In this document: positions 40,108 to 48,597 of the stretch, in pieces
How the letters are laid out: every line of letters begins with the position of its first letter
Position numbering within the stretch: the first letter of the stretch is position 1
Source: Bacteroides oleiciplenus YIT 12058
GTDB lineage: Bacteria > Bacteroidota > Bacteroidia > Bacteroidales > Bacteroidaceae
Reading direction: 5' to 3'
NCBI RefSeq assembly: GCF_000315485.1
Contig: NZ_JH992943.1
Location: 481,896-545,895 of the forward strand
Length of the DNA: 64,000 nt
The notes under the pieces: model-generated
Told to the model about the DNA's origin: nothing
Seen by the model: the letters and a program-made list of their open reading frames with translations, nothing else
Database searches by the model: none
Program-made: the position numbers and the translations under genes

Positions 40108-42219
40108 ATGAAGTATTCGTATTTTCAAAACAAAAAACAGCCGCCCGTCGGCGAAGTAACCGACCAAGAAGTGGTCAACCTCATCCGCCACGATGAGAAA
40201 CTGGCACACATGACCCTTGACATTCGACAGCATATTACTGCCAATGACATCGCAACCGCTGATTTCATAAAAGGAGAACTCTCCTCCGTCACCTTCTCCG
40301 CCCGCTTCACCGGCGGACGCCGGTATGACAAGCTGACAGAGTACAACGGAGAAATCGTCATCGATCTCGACAAGAAAACTCCCGAAGAACTGGTACGCAT
40401 TTCAGAAGCCGTCACCGGAAATCCGTTCACCCATATCAGTTTCACCAGTCCGAAAGGCAACGGCTACAAACTGACTGTACAGACCAGCCTGCCCGACGGC
40501 ACCCTGCCGCAGTCTCCCGAAGAAGTCCGCAATTATCATGCCCACGCTTACGATCAGGTTGCGGCACTCTACGAGGAACTTTGCCAAACGGACATCGACG
40601 AATCGGGCAAAGACATGACACGCATCTGCTATCTGCCCCACGACGAAAACGTCTACCTGAATCCCGCCCCGCAGATTCTCATTATCGACCTCAACCGTCC
40701 GCTCAGGGAAAAGAAAAAGAAAACTCCCGGACGAAAAAAGGCTGCTGCTACAGCGGAAAGCACAACCTCCCGCCTGAAACCTTCGGATCACATCTGCTAT
40801 ACCCAAAGCGAAAGCCATTCCCTACTCACCCTCCTTCTTTACTACCACGACCATAAAAACAAGTACGAGGAGGGCAACCGCAACAATTATCTGTTCAAAC
40901 TGGCCTGCACCTACAACGCTTATGGCATCCCCAAAGAAGAAGTCCTCCCTTTCCTGCACCTCAACTTCACCGATCTGCCACCAGAAGAAATCAACTCCCT
41001 GACAGACAGTGCTTACCAGCATACCGGTGAACATAACACATGCAAACTGACCACTCCGCAATGGAATTTCCTCCGCATCGGACAGTACATCAACAGCCAT
41101 TACGAAACGCGTTACAACCAGATGAAGCACCGCATGGAGTGTCGCAAAAAGGGGGAAGATGATTTCGTCACGCTGGACGACATGACGAGCAACAGCATCT
41201 GGCTGGAACTGAACGAAGCCGGTTACCCTTGTAGCGTCAAGAACATGGAGAACCTGATCTACTCCGATTTCAGTTTCTCCTACCATCCCATCCGCGAATA
41301 TCTGAATCATCTGCCCCAATGGGACGGCATCGACCACATCGGCCTTCTCGCCGGCAGCGTTCACACCCTCCCCGCTCAGACTGAGTTCTGGCTGAAAGGT
41401 TTCAGACATTTTCTAGTGGGTATGGTTGCCGCCGCCACACGGGAAGAGGTAGTGAACCACCTTTGCCTCCTGCTATGCAGCAAGCAGAACCTGGGAAAAA
41501 CCACTTTCATCAACAACATTCTGCCGCACGAGTTGCGAACCGATTACCTCAGCACCGGCATCATCTCCGCCGGAAACAAGGACGATCTCTCCCGCATGTC
41601 GGAATACATGCTTATCAACTTCGACGAGTTCGAGGGCATGACAGGTCACGAGTTAAGTCTGCTGAAGGACCTCATCACCCGCAAGTTTATCAGCATTCGC
41701 CTGCCCTATGCCCGCCACACCCAGAACCTGCCACACTGGGCTTCCTTTGCCGGCACCTGCAACTATCCGCAAGTGCTGTACGACCCCACCGGCAACCGCC
41801 GTTTCCTCTGCTACGAAATCGAAAAGATAGACCGCCTCGAAATCGACTATGCGCAGCTTTATGCCCAAATCAAGCATCTGCTGGACAGTGGTTACCGCTA
41901 CTGGTTCGAAGCCTATGAGAATGATGAGATAGAACTCAACAATAAGCCTTTCCTCTTCCAGACTCCCGAAGAGGAAATGGTACTGACGCACTTCCGAAAA
42001 CCGGAGCGCTTCGAGAGTTTCAAGTACATGACTGTAAGTGAAATGGCAGAGGAAATCCGAAACAGAACCGGCTATCAATATAATCATGCCGGAAAGATTC
42101 TGATAGGAAAGATCCTCACCAAATACGGTTTCCAGTATGTGACAAGCAAGAATATGAGGCGCTATGAAGTGATACTTCTGGAGGCGGAGAGTGTGAGAAA
42201 TAATCAGTTGTATCAATAA
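40108..42219 (+). CDS. BT4734-like N-terminal domain plus VirE/VapE-type P-loop ATPase (primase-helicase-like)
   Basis: 703 residues. The N-terminal part (about 40-215) has the BT4734-like fold with acidic strand LTEYNGEIVIDLDKKTPEEL and FTHISFTSPKGNGYKLTV, resembling archaeo-eukaryotic primase-type domains. A basic linker follows (about 218-235). The central to C-terminal part (about 395-620) is a VirE/VapE ATPase with P-loop CSKQNLGKTTF (Gly463-Lys464-Thr465), Walker B LINFDEFEG (Asp506-Glu507) and RNRTG segments. Such proteins are linked to replication of phages, satellites and integrative elements. It pairs with DUF4248 upstream. Confidence 0.87.
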   Translation: MKYSYFQNKKQPPVGEVTDQEVVNLIRHDEKLAHMTLDIRQHITANDIATADFIKGELSSVTFSARFTGGRRYDKLTEYNGEIVIDLDKKTPEELVRISEAVTGNPFTHISFTSPKGNGYKLTVQTSLPDGTLPQSPEEVRNYHAHAYDQVAALYEELCQTDIDESGKDMTRICYLPHDENVYLNPAPQILIIDLNRPLREKKKKTPGRKKAAATAESTTSRLKPSDHICYTQSESHSLLTLLLYYHDHKNKYEEGNRNNYLFKLACTYNAYGIPKEEVLPFLHLNFTDLPPEEINSLTDSAYQHTGEHNTCKLTTPQWNFLRIGQYINSHYETRYNQMKHRMECRKKGEDDFVTLDDMTSNSIWLELNEAGYPCSVKNMENLIYSDFSFSYHPIREYLNHLPQWDGIDHIGLLAGSVHTLPAQTEFWLKGFRHFLVGMVAAATREEVVNHLCLLLCSKQNLGKTTFINNILPHELRTDYLSTGIISAGNKDDLSRMSEYMLINFDEFEGMTGHELSLLKDLITRKFISIRLPYARHTQNLPHWASFAGTCNYPQVLYDPTGNRRFLCYEIEKIDRLEIDYAQLYAQIKHLLDSGYRYWFEAYENDEIELNNKPFLFQTPEEEMVLTHFRKPERFESFKYMTVSEMAEEIRNRTGYQYNHAGKILIGKILTKYGFQYVTSKNMRRYEVILLEAESVRNNQLYQ

Positions 42220-42290
42220 AGATATACCATTAACCGGATATATGCATCCATAGATGAAACGTTAAACAATTTCCAAAAAGAAAACTATAT

Positions 42291-42296
42291 AGGAGG
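42291..42296 (+). promoter_or_regulatory. Consensus Shine-Dalgarno sequence before the HigA-like gene
   Basis: AGGAGG lies 7 bases before the ATG at 42304. Full-length Shine-Dalgarno sequences are uncommon in Bacteroides, and neighbouring genes lack one. Confidence 0.6.
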
Positions 42297-42303
42297 CATA
42301 TAT

Positions 42304-42672
42304 ATGAAGATTAAGACAGAAAAAGAATTCCGCGCTTATCAAGCAGAAATGGAGAGCATTATCACTAAAGGTACATCTTTGGGTGATATGGAATTATTGA
42401 GTGAGGAAGACAAAACAAAATACATAGTCCTCTCTCAAGCCATCAGCGAATGGGAAGCTGCCTATCATCCACTACCCGGAAGAGTTTCAACTTTGATTAC
42501 TGATGCTATTCGGGCAAAAATGGAAGCGAATAACTTAAAGCAGAAAGAAACAGCTAAATGTCTGGGAATATCAGAATCCAGAGTCAGCGATATTCTGAAT
42601 GGTCGCCGTTCATTGAATCTTAATATCGTGAAAGTGAAATCATTCTACACTTTAAACGCATCAAACGGTTAG
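42304..42672 (+). CDS. HigA-like antitoxin / Xre-type regulator without visible toxin
   Basis: 122 residues. The N-terminal half is helical (FRAYQAEMESIITKGTSLGD). The C-terminal helix-turn-helix reads RAKMEANNLKQKETAKCLGI, then SESRVSDILNGRRSLNLNIV. This is the HigA antitoxin arrangement in Bacteroides, where a HigB-type RNase precedes or follows. No such toxin ORF lies in the 84 bases upstream or 460 bases downstream. The C-terminus (VKSFYTLNASNG) departs from the usual KRLHEKLGI-type ending, so the 3' end may be altered. It could be a solitary regulator of the cassette. Confidence 0.75.
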   Translation: MKIKTEKEFRAYQAEMESIITKGTSLGDMELLSEEDKTKYIVLSQAISEWEAAYHPLPGRVSTLITDAIRAKMEANNLKQKETAKCLGISESRVSDILNGRRSLNLNIVKVKSFYTLNASNG

Positions 42673-42895
42673 GTAGAAGTAGATTACTTCTATAACTTCC
42701 CGGATATACTTTTATTATAGTAAGTAATCACTTTCTATTTTTATCTTCCTCACGAAAGTTTTAGAAAGTAACCTATCTCTACCTAATCGTTCCAATGAAA
42801 AAGACATCGCCAACACAATTCATATAATAAAAAGTATGATGAAATAAAAGCCAGAGAAACAGACTTCAAAAAGTTGGCGGAAAATTTGAAAAAAG

Positions 42896-42951
42896 CGGTG
42901 AAAGATTTGAAAAATATGACGGTATTTTTCAAATCTTTCGCCGTTTTTTTT
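42896..42951 (+). terminator. Strong terminator after the HigA-like gene region
   Basis: CGGTGAAAGATTTGAAAAAT (from 42896) pairs with ATTTTTCAAATCTTTCGCCG (ending 42943) with one mismatch, followed by eight T. The unit GGCGGAAAATTTGAAAAA just before it (42877-42894) repeats part of the left arm, so the hairpin probably grew by local duplication. Confidence 0.85.
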
Positions 42952-43139
42952 CCGTAACCCTTTCATTTAATCATTCATTTCATTGAAAGGGATGACAATA
43001 CAATATTTTTTCGGAAGTATATCTTCAATTTCTAAACTGATAAAAATATGAGTGAATTTGTATTATCAAAGTTCACTTTATGTTTATGATTTCCTCAAGA
43101 ATGAGCTGCTAACAGGCAAAATGCAATAAGGGCAGAAAA
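42952..43139. other. Intergenic stretch after the cassette
   Basis: No gene seen. The minus-strand end of the DUF4405 gene folds into a hairpin across its stop codon (AAAGGGCGGAAA against TTTTCTGCCCTT), which may act as its terminator. The rest is AT-rich without recognised signals. Confidence 0.4.
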
Positions 43140-43604
43140 TCATTTCCGCCCTTTCCCCTTACCCAATACATGCATCCTCACTCCTTTATATAGAATTCTT
43201 TTCCTTTTCAACACATGAAGCACCCCGAAAACACTCACGAAAATACCGATTCTATAATGCCACAATCCCATCGCAGAGTTGACGCCATCAACAAAGAGTA
43301 TCAACGACAGCCCCGAAACAACAGCCAGCAAGAAAAGCACCGACAACAGCAACACGACTTTCCTTTTGCCTTTGCACCCTATCATTTTCAACCCTTTATA
43401 CCAGCCCCAATGACTCTTGACATGAACAATCCCAAGCACCATAAACAACAAACTGACAATCGTGTGGAATACTGCCCAATTGTGCCACACCTCATGATCA
43501 GTTCCTTCTCCTGCAATGTGCAACTCGACACCCGTATAAAATGACAAAACAAATACGGGAACCAACAATAAATCCGTCAAGTAAATAAATCTGTTTCTAT
43601 TCAT
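43140..43604 (-). CDS. DUF4405 small membrane protein (cytochrome b-like)
   Basis: 154 residues from the ATG at 43602-43604, giving MNRNRFIYLTDLLLVPVFVL. Four membrane segments (about 9-28, 48-67, 85-104, 115-135) carry conserved histidines in VELHIAG, VWHNWAVFHTIVSLLF, HVKSHWGWYKG, LWHYRIGIF and VFGVLHVLKR, a spacing that suits haem binding as in small cytochrome b561-like proteins. It may pass electrons across the inner membrane. A longer frame to 43700 overlaps the AraC gene but starts before the promoter at 43617-43624, so the shorter start is preferred. Confidence 0.78.
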   Translation of the reverse strand: MNRNRFIYLTDLLLVPVFVLSFYTGVELHIAGEGTDHEVWHNWAVFHTIVSLLFMVLGIVHVKSHWGWYKGLKMIGCKGKRKVVLLLSVLFLLAVVSGLSLILFVDGVNSAMGLWHYRIGIFVSVFGVLHVLKRKRILYKGVRMHVLGKGKGRK

Positions 43605-43616
43605 CTTTTTTATTTG

Positions 43617-43624
43617 CAAAGATA
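43617..43624 (-). promoter_or_regulatory. -7 box for the DUF4405 gene
   Basis: TATCTTTG on the minus strand, followed by C, matches TAnnTTTG. It lies 12 bases upstream of the ATG, implying a very short 5' leader. Confidence 0.6.
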
Positions 43625-43672
43625 CCGCACATTGATAAATAGAAGGATAGACTATCCGAGGTGAAGATTGTA

Positions 43673-44515
43673 CTATTCGAGGTATTTCTTCCGATAGCAA
43701 GTGGGACTCACTCCCACCGCCTTTGTAAACAACCGGGTAAAATAGGTATAATCATCTATTCCCAGATGATTTGAAATCTCCCGTATCGTCAAGGACGTGT
43801 ACGCCAACATCCGTTTAGCCTGCAATATGAGTTCGTTCTGGATGTACCTACTGACGCTCACGCCCGTAACACTCTTTACCACTTCGTTCAGATACACCGA
43901 CGAGATGTGCAAAGATTCTGCATAATGAGACACTTCTCTGTTTATCTGCTTTTCCGAGGAAAGCAGTTCTTTGAACGCCAATGTAATTTCAACGTGTCTT
44001 CTGCTTTTGGACTGTTGCCCTATCATTTTCCGAGTGGCATCCGTTATAATCCCAACGACGGCACCTGACAGATTTTGCAGCACAGTTTTCAATTCGTCGT
44101 TTTCCTGTTCGCTGATTCTGCGGAGGATCATGGAAAACAGTTGAGCCAATTCGGAGCGTTGCACATCGTTTAGCTTAAATGGTATCGGCGCCAACGTATC
44201 CTCGGCAAGAATTTGCTTTGTCGGAGTGTCTATAAATACCCCGTCGATAAACAGAAGGAGCGCCTTTGCGTCGCCCGTATCCACAATATGATGAACCTGA
44301 TGCGGCTGGGTACAGATGACGTCGCCCGCCGACAAAATACAGTCTTTGAAATCAACGCTGACACGACACGTTCCGCTCTCCACCATACCGAATATATAGT
44401 AGTTATCCCGATGAGTGTAATCGATCATCCTGTTCGGTGAAGAAGGAGAAACCTCCTTTGCAAATATCCCGAAGTCTGACTGCTGAACTGCTTTATGTAT
44501 AGGAATATCCGTCAT
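43673..44515 (-). CDS. AraC-family transcriptional regulator
   Basis: 280 residues. The N-terminal cupin-like sensor domain (about 20-110) has SAGDVICTQPHQVHHI. The C-terminal AraC domain (about 180-280) has two helix-turn-helix units (INREVSHYAESLHISSVYLN and TIREISNHLGIDDYTYFTRL) and ends FTKAVGVSPTCYRKKYL. It probably senses a small ligand and controls nearby genes. It is encoded directly upstream of the DUF4405 gene with the latter's promoter between them, so that gene is a likely target. Confidence 0.9.
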   Translation of the reverse strand: MTDIPIHKAVQQSDFGIFAKEVSPSSPNRMIDYTHRDNYYIFGMVESGTCRVSVDFKDCILSAGDVICTQPHQVHHIVDTGDAKALLLFIDGVFIDTPTKQILAEDTLAPIPFKLNDVQRSELAQLFSMILRRISEQENDELKTVLQNLSGAVVGIITDATRKMIGQQSKSRRHVEITLAFKELLSSEKQINREVSHYAESLHISSVYLNEVVKSVTGVSVSRYIQNELILQAKRMLAYTSLTIREISNHLGIDDYTYFTRLFTKAVGVSPTCYRKKYLE

Positions 44516-44567
44516 TCAGATGTTTTTTGGCAAAGTTAGCAAAAAAGGCGGATTACTCCGCCTTTCA

Positions 44568-44937
44568 TCATTCATACTCAGGCAATTCTCCCGCCCGTAT
44601 CCGCTTTGCATACGACAGCAGCGACTCCCCGCTCATTATTTTTCCCGTCTCCACATTCACCACATCTATCATCGAAGTCAGCGAACGGATAATCTGTGTA
44701 TAATTGTCCGCTCCATTGTAGCGCAACTTCCCTTGCTCTATCAGGTTCACAACAACTCTGGCAACCACCTTCGGGTTACCGTAGTATTCCAACCGGGCAG
44801 GTGTATCATGCTTCTCCGTCTGCCGGATCTGCCGGAGCAGACTTTTTTTTCTCTACACTAACCAGCAGCTCTTCAACGAGCGCATACTCGCGATCACTGG
44901 CAATTTTCAGCGCATCGCGCAATTCTTCTAATTCCAT
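44568..44937 (-). pseudogene. Small gene split by a frameshift at an A8 run
   Basis: A first frame opens at the ATG 44935-44937 (MELEELRDALKIASDREYAL, then VEELLVSVEKKK) and stops after 43 residues. The second frame (…LRQIRQTEKHDTPARLEYYG, NPKVVARVVVNLIEQGKLRY, ending AGELPEYE at 44568) has no ATG near its beginning. They join into one 122-residue protein if one A is removed from the A8 run (T8 at 44843-44850 on the plus strand). I do not recognise the family. A real frameshift, a slippery site or a sequencing error are all possible. It lies 15 bases downstream of the GDPD-PP2C fusion gene. Confidence 0.65.
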
Positions 44938-44952
44938 AATCAATAAAATATT

Positions 44953-46749
44953 TTATTTCTTTATTTTTATCTTTAGGTAAGCGCGGTCGTCAAAAGAACA
45001 GTTTCCTTTCTTTATCCCTTTTGTACTCTTATACAACCGCATACACATAGGATCTTTCTCCAGAATATCTGTAAGATAACATTCCGATTCATGCAAGGTG
45101 GAATACAAATGAGGATAACCGTCAGAAGACAATATCACCTCTTCCGCATCTCCAATGGGGAAAATATTCACCAGTTTCATCTGCACGGGAAAGCCATCAA
45201 ACACAGGGAAGGCAAACCGCTGGCCTTCTACCGGACAATTCTGCAAAACAGCCTGTTTCTGCAGAAAAGGATAGATAAATTCCCGTCCCGGATCGTGAGA
45301 TTCCAGATCTTTCATTGTAGCCCCGTCCAGCAAAGCCACTTCATTGACCGCCGCACGGGCATTCGCCATAATAGCATCAATCTCCTTCTCATTAGAGGAA
45401 TACAGATTACCAATGATACACTGACAATCACCCACCTGCCAAACTTCACTCCGGGCATAACTATAAATCACGCCATTAGCCGTGAAACGTTTGCCCGGCT
45501 CTGCTTTTAGCTCATCAAGCAAACCATGCTTCACATAAAAATCATGTATTTTCTCCGTTATCTTACCAATAGCCTCAGCAGCATCAATATCTTTCGAAAA
45601 ATCGCGTATAGCCTCTACGGCGAGCTCCATAGCCAGTCGGCCGGTTTTCTTACCCTCGTAAGTGAAGGTGGATTTAGCCGTAGCACCATCAATTACCGCC
45701 GCAAAGTAAGGTGTAATAATAATACCATCCTCATTGGTCTGAGGACTCTGTTTGCCTTTCAGGAAGCACTCCTCAACTGTAAAATAAGGAACGGAAGGAG
45801 CCTGAAATTCATTTTCTGACTGTAGATATGTCCAATCAAGTTTGCAATCCATTACTTTCAATTTATGTTTCAAATAGTCAATCAGGTATGCCGGACGGTC
45901 GGTCTGTAAGATCGTTGCCCCCAGATTATCTATCAGATATCCATACCCTTTATCCCGGTTTGCCAGTGAACAATCGTCATCATGCCCGCCCGCATGTGTA
46001 TCCCATAAAGTATTATACCAGATATGGGATTTCCCGGCCATTATCTTCTTCACTTCGTAGGGCAACGGGTTGGTATCATGGGCAAACTTAAATTCAATAG
46101 CCACTGGTTTCAATACCCGAAGATAATCATTTAACTTCTGAATGGCATCTTCTTCATCCAAATTAACCTTCGGCATGAAAACCACCTTATCCAGATATTT
46201 TCCGTAATCACGTTTCACTTCTTCTGCCGGAGCATTGCTTTTCATTATCACCAGATTGGTGGTTCCTGTCTTCTCTAATAATTCATATACTTGATCGAAA
46301 TAGTCAAAAGCCTTATCCAAATTAAGCATAACATGTCCTTTGGCAACCAATAATGCCTCTTCAAGAGTGGGAACCTTGTAAATAGTTTTAATATGGCACC
46401 CGTTCCGCAAACGCAGTTTCTTTATTTCAGCCAATGTATATTCTTCAGGTTTCCCTTTTCCGGTAGTAGTGCGGTCGAGGGTATTGTCATGCAGTAAAAT
46501 CAGATATCCGTCTTTGGTACGAGCAAGATCTATTTCAACAATATCTACTCCCATTTGAATGGCATTTTCTATGGCTTCCAAGGAGTTTTCACAAGCATTG
46601 CGCCAGTCACCGCGATGAGCCGCCACCAATACATCCTTGCACTGAGGATTAAAAAGCTTTGTCCTTATATCATCAAGCCTGTTTGCCCAAAGGGCAAAAC
46701 AGGTTGATAAAAGACAAAACATGAATAATACAAATATTCTTTTTGTCAT
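44953..46749 (-). CDS. Secreted fusion: glycerophosphodiester phosphodiesterase plus PP2C-like domain
   Basis: 598 residues with a signal peptide (about 1-22). Residues 36-295 are a GDPD TIM barrel with its catalytic set: His45-Arg46 (AAHRGDW), Glu72 and Asp74 (VEIDLARTKDG), His87 (LLHDNTLDRTT). Residues 320-598 follow the PP2C phosphatase plan: Glu340-Asp341 (TNEDG), Asp354-Gly355 (FAAVIDGATAKS), Gly440-Asp441 (WQVGDCQC), Asp543-Gly544 (LSSDGYPHL) and Asp587-Asp588 (SFDDRAYLKI). The fusion should act in the periplasm or at the surface on glycerophosphodiesters and a phosphoester. It is the last gene of the ECF/SusCD locus. Confidence 0.82.
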   Translation of the reverse strand: MTKRIFVLFMFCLLSTCFALWANRLDDIRTKLFNPQCKDVLVAAHRGDWRNACENSLEAIENAIQMGVDIVEIDLARTKDGYLILLHDNTLDRTTTGKGKPEEYTLAEIKKLRLRNGCHIKTIYKVPTLEEALLVAKGHVMLNLDKAFDYFDQVYELLEKTGTTNLVIMKSNAPAEEVKRDYGKYLDKVVFMPKVNLDEEDAIQKLNDYLRVLKPVAIEFKFAHDTNPLPYEVKKIMAGKSHIWYNTLWDTHAGGHDDDCSLANRDKGYGYLIDNLGATILQTDRPAYLIDYLKHKLKVMDCKLDWTYLQSENEFQAPSVPYFTVEECFLKGKQSPQTNEDGIIITPYFAAVIDGATAKSTFTYEGKKTGRLAMELAVEAIRDFSKDIDAAEAIGKITEKIHDFYVKHGLLDELKAEPGKRFTANGVIYSYARSEVWQVGDCQCIIGNLYSSNEKEIDAIMANARAAVNEVALLDGATMKDLESHDPGREFIYPFLQKQAVLQNCPVEGQRFAFPVFDGFPVQMKLVNIFPIGDAEEVILSSDGYPHLYSTLHESECYLTDILEKDPMCMRLYKSTKGIKKGNCSFDDRAYLKIKIKK

Positions 46750-46765
46750 AATTACTCAAATAAAA

Positions 46766-48577
46766 TTAATAATACCCTTCGTTTTGTTCTTCTTCAATTG
46801 GTCCTACAGGATCTAAACGATCAATATGAGTCTGAGGAATGGGACGTAGCTTATGATAAGGCTTAATAGCTGCTTCTGCTTCAGAATTATATTTCTTCAC
46901 CCATTCATAAAATTTCTCCGTACGTACTAAATCTTCCCAACGACAAATTTCACCCAACAGTTCACGACCACGCTCATCTAACATAAACGATACGAAATCA
47001 CCGGCTGAAAGTTCAGCAGCAGTTACTTTTATATCATCATAAGTACTGTTCATATCATTAATATCTCCCCCTTCAACTTCCCAGTATTGTGCAGTTTTAG
47101 TTTCTCCATCTGCCCATGCGGCACGTTCACGGATGACATTAATATATTGGGCAGCCAAATCAAAATCACCTTTCCTGCCAGCCGCCTCGGCAGCTATCAA
47201 ATAGGTTTCACCTAAACGCATGCGTACCCATTCACGTGATGATGCTCTCTCTGCAACAGAAGGGCGATTAGGAGCCATGTGCTTGATTAGAGTAGGATAA
47301 TGCTTGGAATCGTGTACCTCATACGGATAATAAGTATAAGATTTATTAGCACGCAGTTTCTTCATCTCTATGCTGTTCTTTGTGAATCCGGTTTTCTCGA
47401 TGGTGTAATATATAGCCGTATCACCTACTTCAAATTTCTTTTTTCCTGCTATCTGTCCTTTCGACGGATCAGGAGTGAAATAGATTTCACCTTTATCTTC
47501 AAGTTGTTCCCATACAGGAATTGTCTTTGTATAGTTTGACATATACGCCCAACGAAAACTCTTATAAAAACGAGAATCGTTTTTACGGTCGTAAAGTCCG
47601 AATAAGACCTTATCTGTCGGACGATAACGCTTATATGGACGCCCATAAAATATATCACGTTCCATACCGGCTTCGTCATCATAAACCGGCAGCCAATATA
47701 AATGGAAAGTATTCCCTTCATCATTGAAAATAGGATTTGAAGTAAACTGGACAGCAAAAATCACTTCAGAATTTCCCATGTTATTTATATCCCACAAATC
47801 TGCAAAATTCTTTTGCAAGCGATAAGAACTATTCTTTATCACATTCTCTGCAAAATAGAGAACACTATCCATATCTGTTACCTTTTGTCCACGAACATCT
47901 GCCACAGCACTCCCTCTCGTTAAATAGACTTTAGCCAACAAATGTGAAGCCGCATAGGAAGTCGCTTTTCCCTTTTGTGAGTCATCCACCTTTTCCGGTA
48001 AATATTCAACAGCCGTACGCAAATCGGTAATAATCTGTTTGTATATATCTGCTATTGCAGTGCGTTTAAAATCGGTACGAATCTCGAAGCTGCCTTCAGT
48101 TACCAAAGGCACTTTTCCAAATTGCTGTACTAATTCAAAGTATAAAAAAGAACGGATAAAAAGCATCTCGCCCAGCGAAGTCATCTTTTTGGATTCACTC
48201 ATATCAGATTTACGAATCTGATCCATAGCAATATTTGCATCACTGATACCTTTATAATGATTCTCCCACAATTTTGACAAGATACTATTTTCCGGGTTCA
48301 ATTGAGTACCATAGCCATTAAACGATGTTTTATTGTTTCCATCGCTTCCGGCAGTAAACAAATCAGTACCTAATTCAGTTAACACGTCATATCGTTCACC
48401 ACCACATCCCCAACGTAGAAAACTATATGCAGCAGCCACTGCCGCATCCACTCCTTGCTCGGTTCCATAATAATCATAAGTCATTTTAGGGGCATCGTCC
48501 TCACTCAACCAATTGGCACAACCTGTGGTTCCGAGCAACAAACTAACCATCAACAAAAATACATTTATCTTTTTCAT
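46766..48577 (-). CDS. SusD/RagB-family nutrient-binding lipoprotein
   Basis: 603 residues. The lipobox LLGTTGCAN gives a lipidated Cys20, so the protein is a surface lipoprotein. The SusD core includes NIAMDQIRKSDMSESKKMTS and LGEMLFIRSFLYFELVQQFG (TPR-like helices), LRTAVEYLPEK, LAKVYLTRGSA, RLGETYLIAAEAAGRKGDFD, YINVIRERAAW and LLDERGRELLGEICRWEDL. It binds the ligand over the SusC channel. It lies 20 bases after the SusC gene and 16 before the GDPD-PP2C gene. The linked enzyme suggests a phosphodiester-bearing ligand rather than a plain glycan; that is inference. Confidence 0.94.
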   Translation of the reverse strand: MKKINVFLLMVSLLLGTTGCANWLSEDDAPKMTYDYYGTEQGVDAAVAAAYSFLRWGCGGERYDVLTELGTDLFTAGSDGNNKTSFNGYGTQLNPENSILSKLWENHYKGISDANIAMDQIRKSDMSESKKMTSLGEMLFIRSFLYFELVQQFGKVPLVTEGSFEIRTDFKRTAIADIYKQIITDLRTAVEYLPEKVDDSQKGKATSYAASHLLAKVYLTRGSAVADVRGQKVTDMDSVLYFAENVIKNSSYRLQKNFADLWDINNMGNSEVIFAVQFTSNPIFNDEGNTFHLYWLPVYDDEAGMERDIFYGRPYKRYRPTDKVLFGLYDRKNDSRFYKSFRWAYMSNYTKTIPVWEQLEDKGEIYFTPDPSKGQIAGKKKFEVGDTAIYYTIEKTGFTKNSIEMKKLRANKSYTYYPYEVHDSKHYPTLIKHMAPNRPSVAERASSREWVRMRLGETYLIAAEAAGRKGDFDLAAQYINVIRERAAWADGETKTAQYWEVEGGDINDMNSTYDDIKVTAAELSAGDFVSFMLDERGRELLGEICRWEDLVRTEKFYEWVKKYNSEAEAAIKPYHKLRPIPQTHIDRLDPVGPIEEEQNEGYY

Positions 48578-48597
48578 ATTCAGTTACATTTATAAGG

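Noticed and set aside
43605..43700. N-terminal extension of the DUF4405 protein
   Set aside because: It overlaps the AraC gene and lies upstream of the likely promoter at 43617-43624; the extra residues are not membrane-like.
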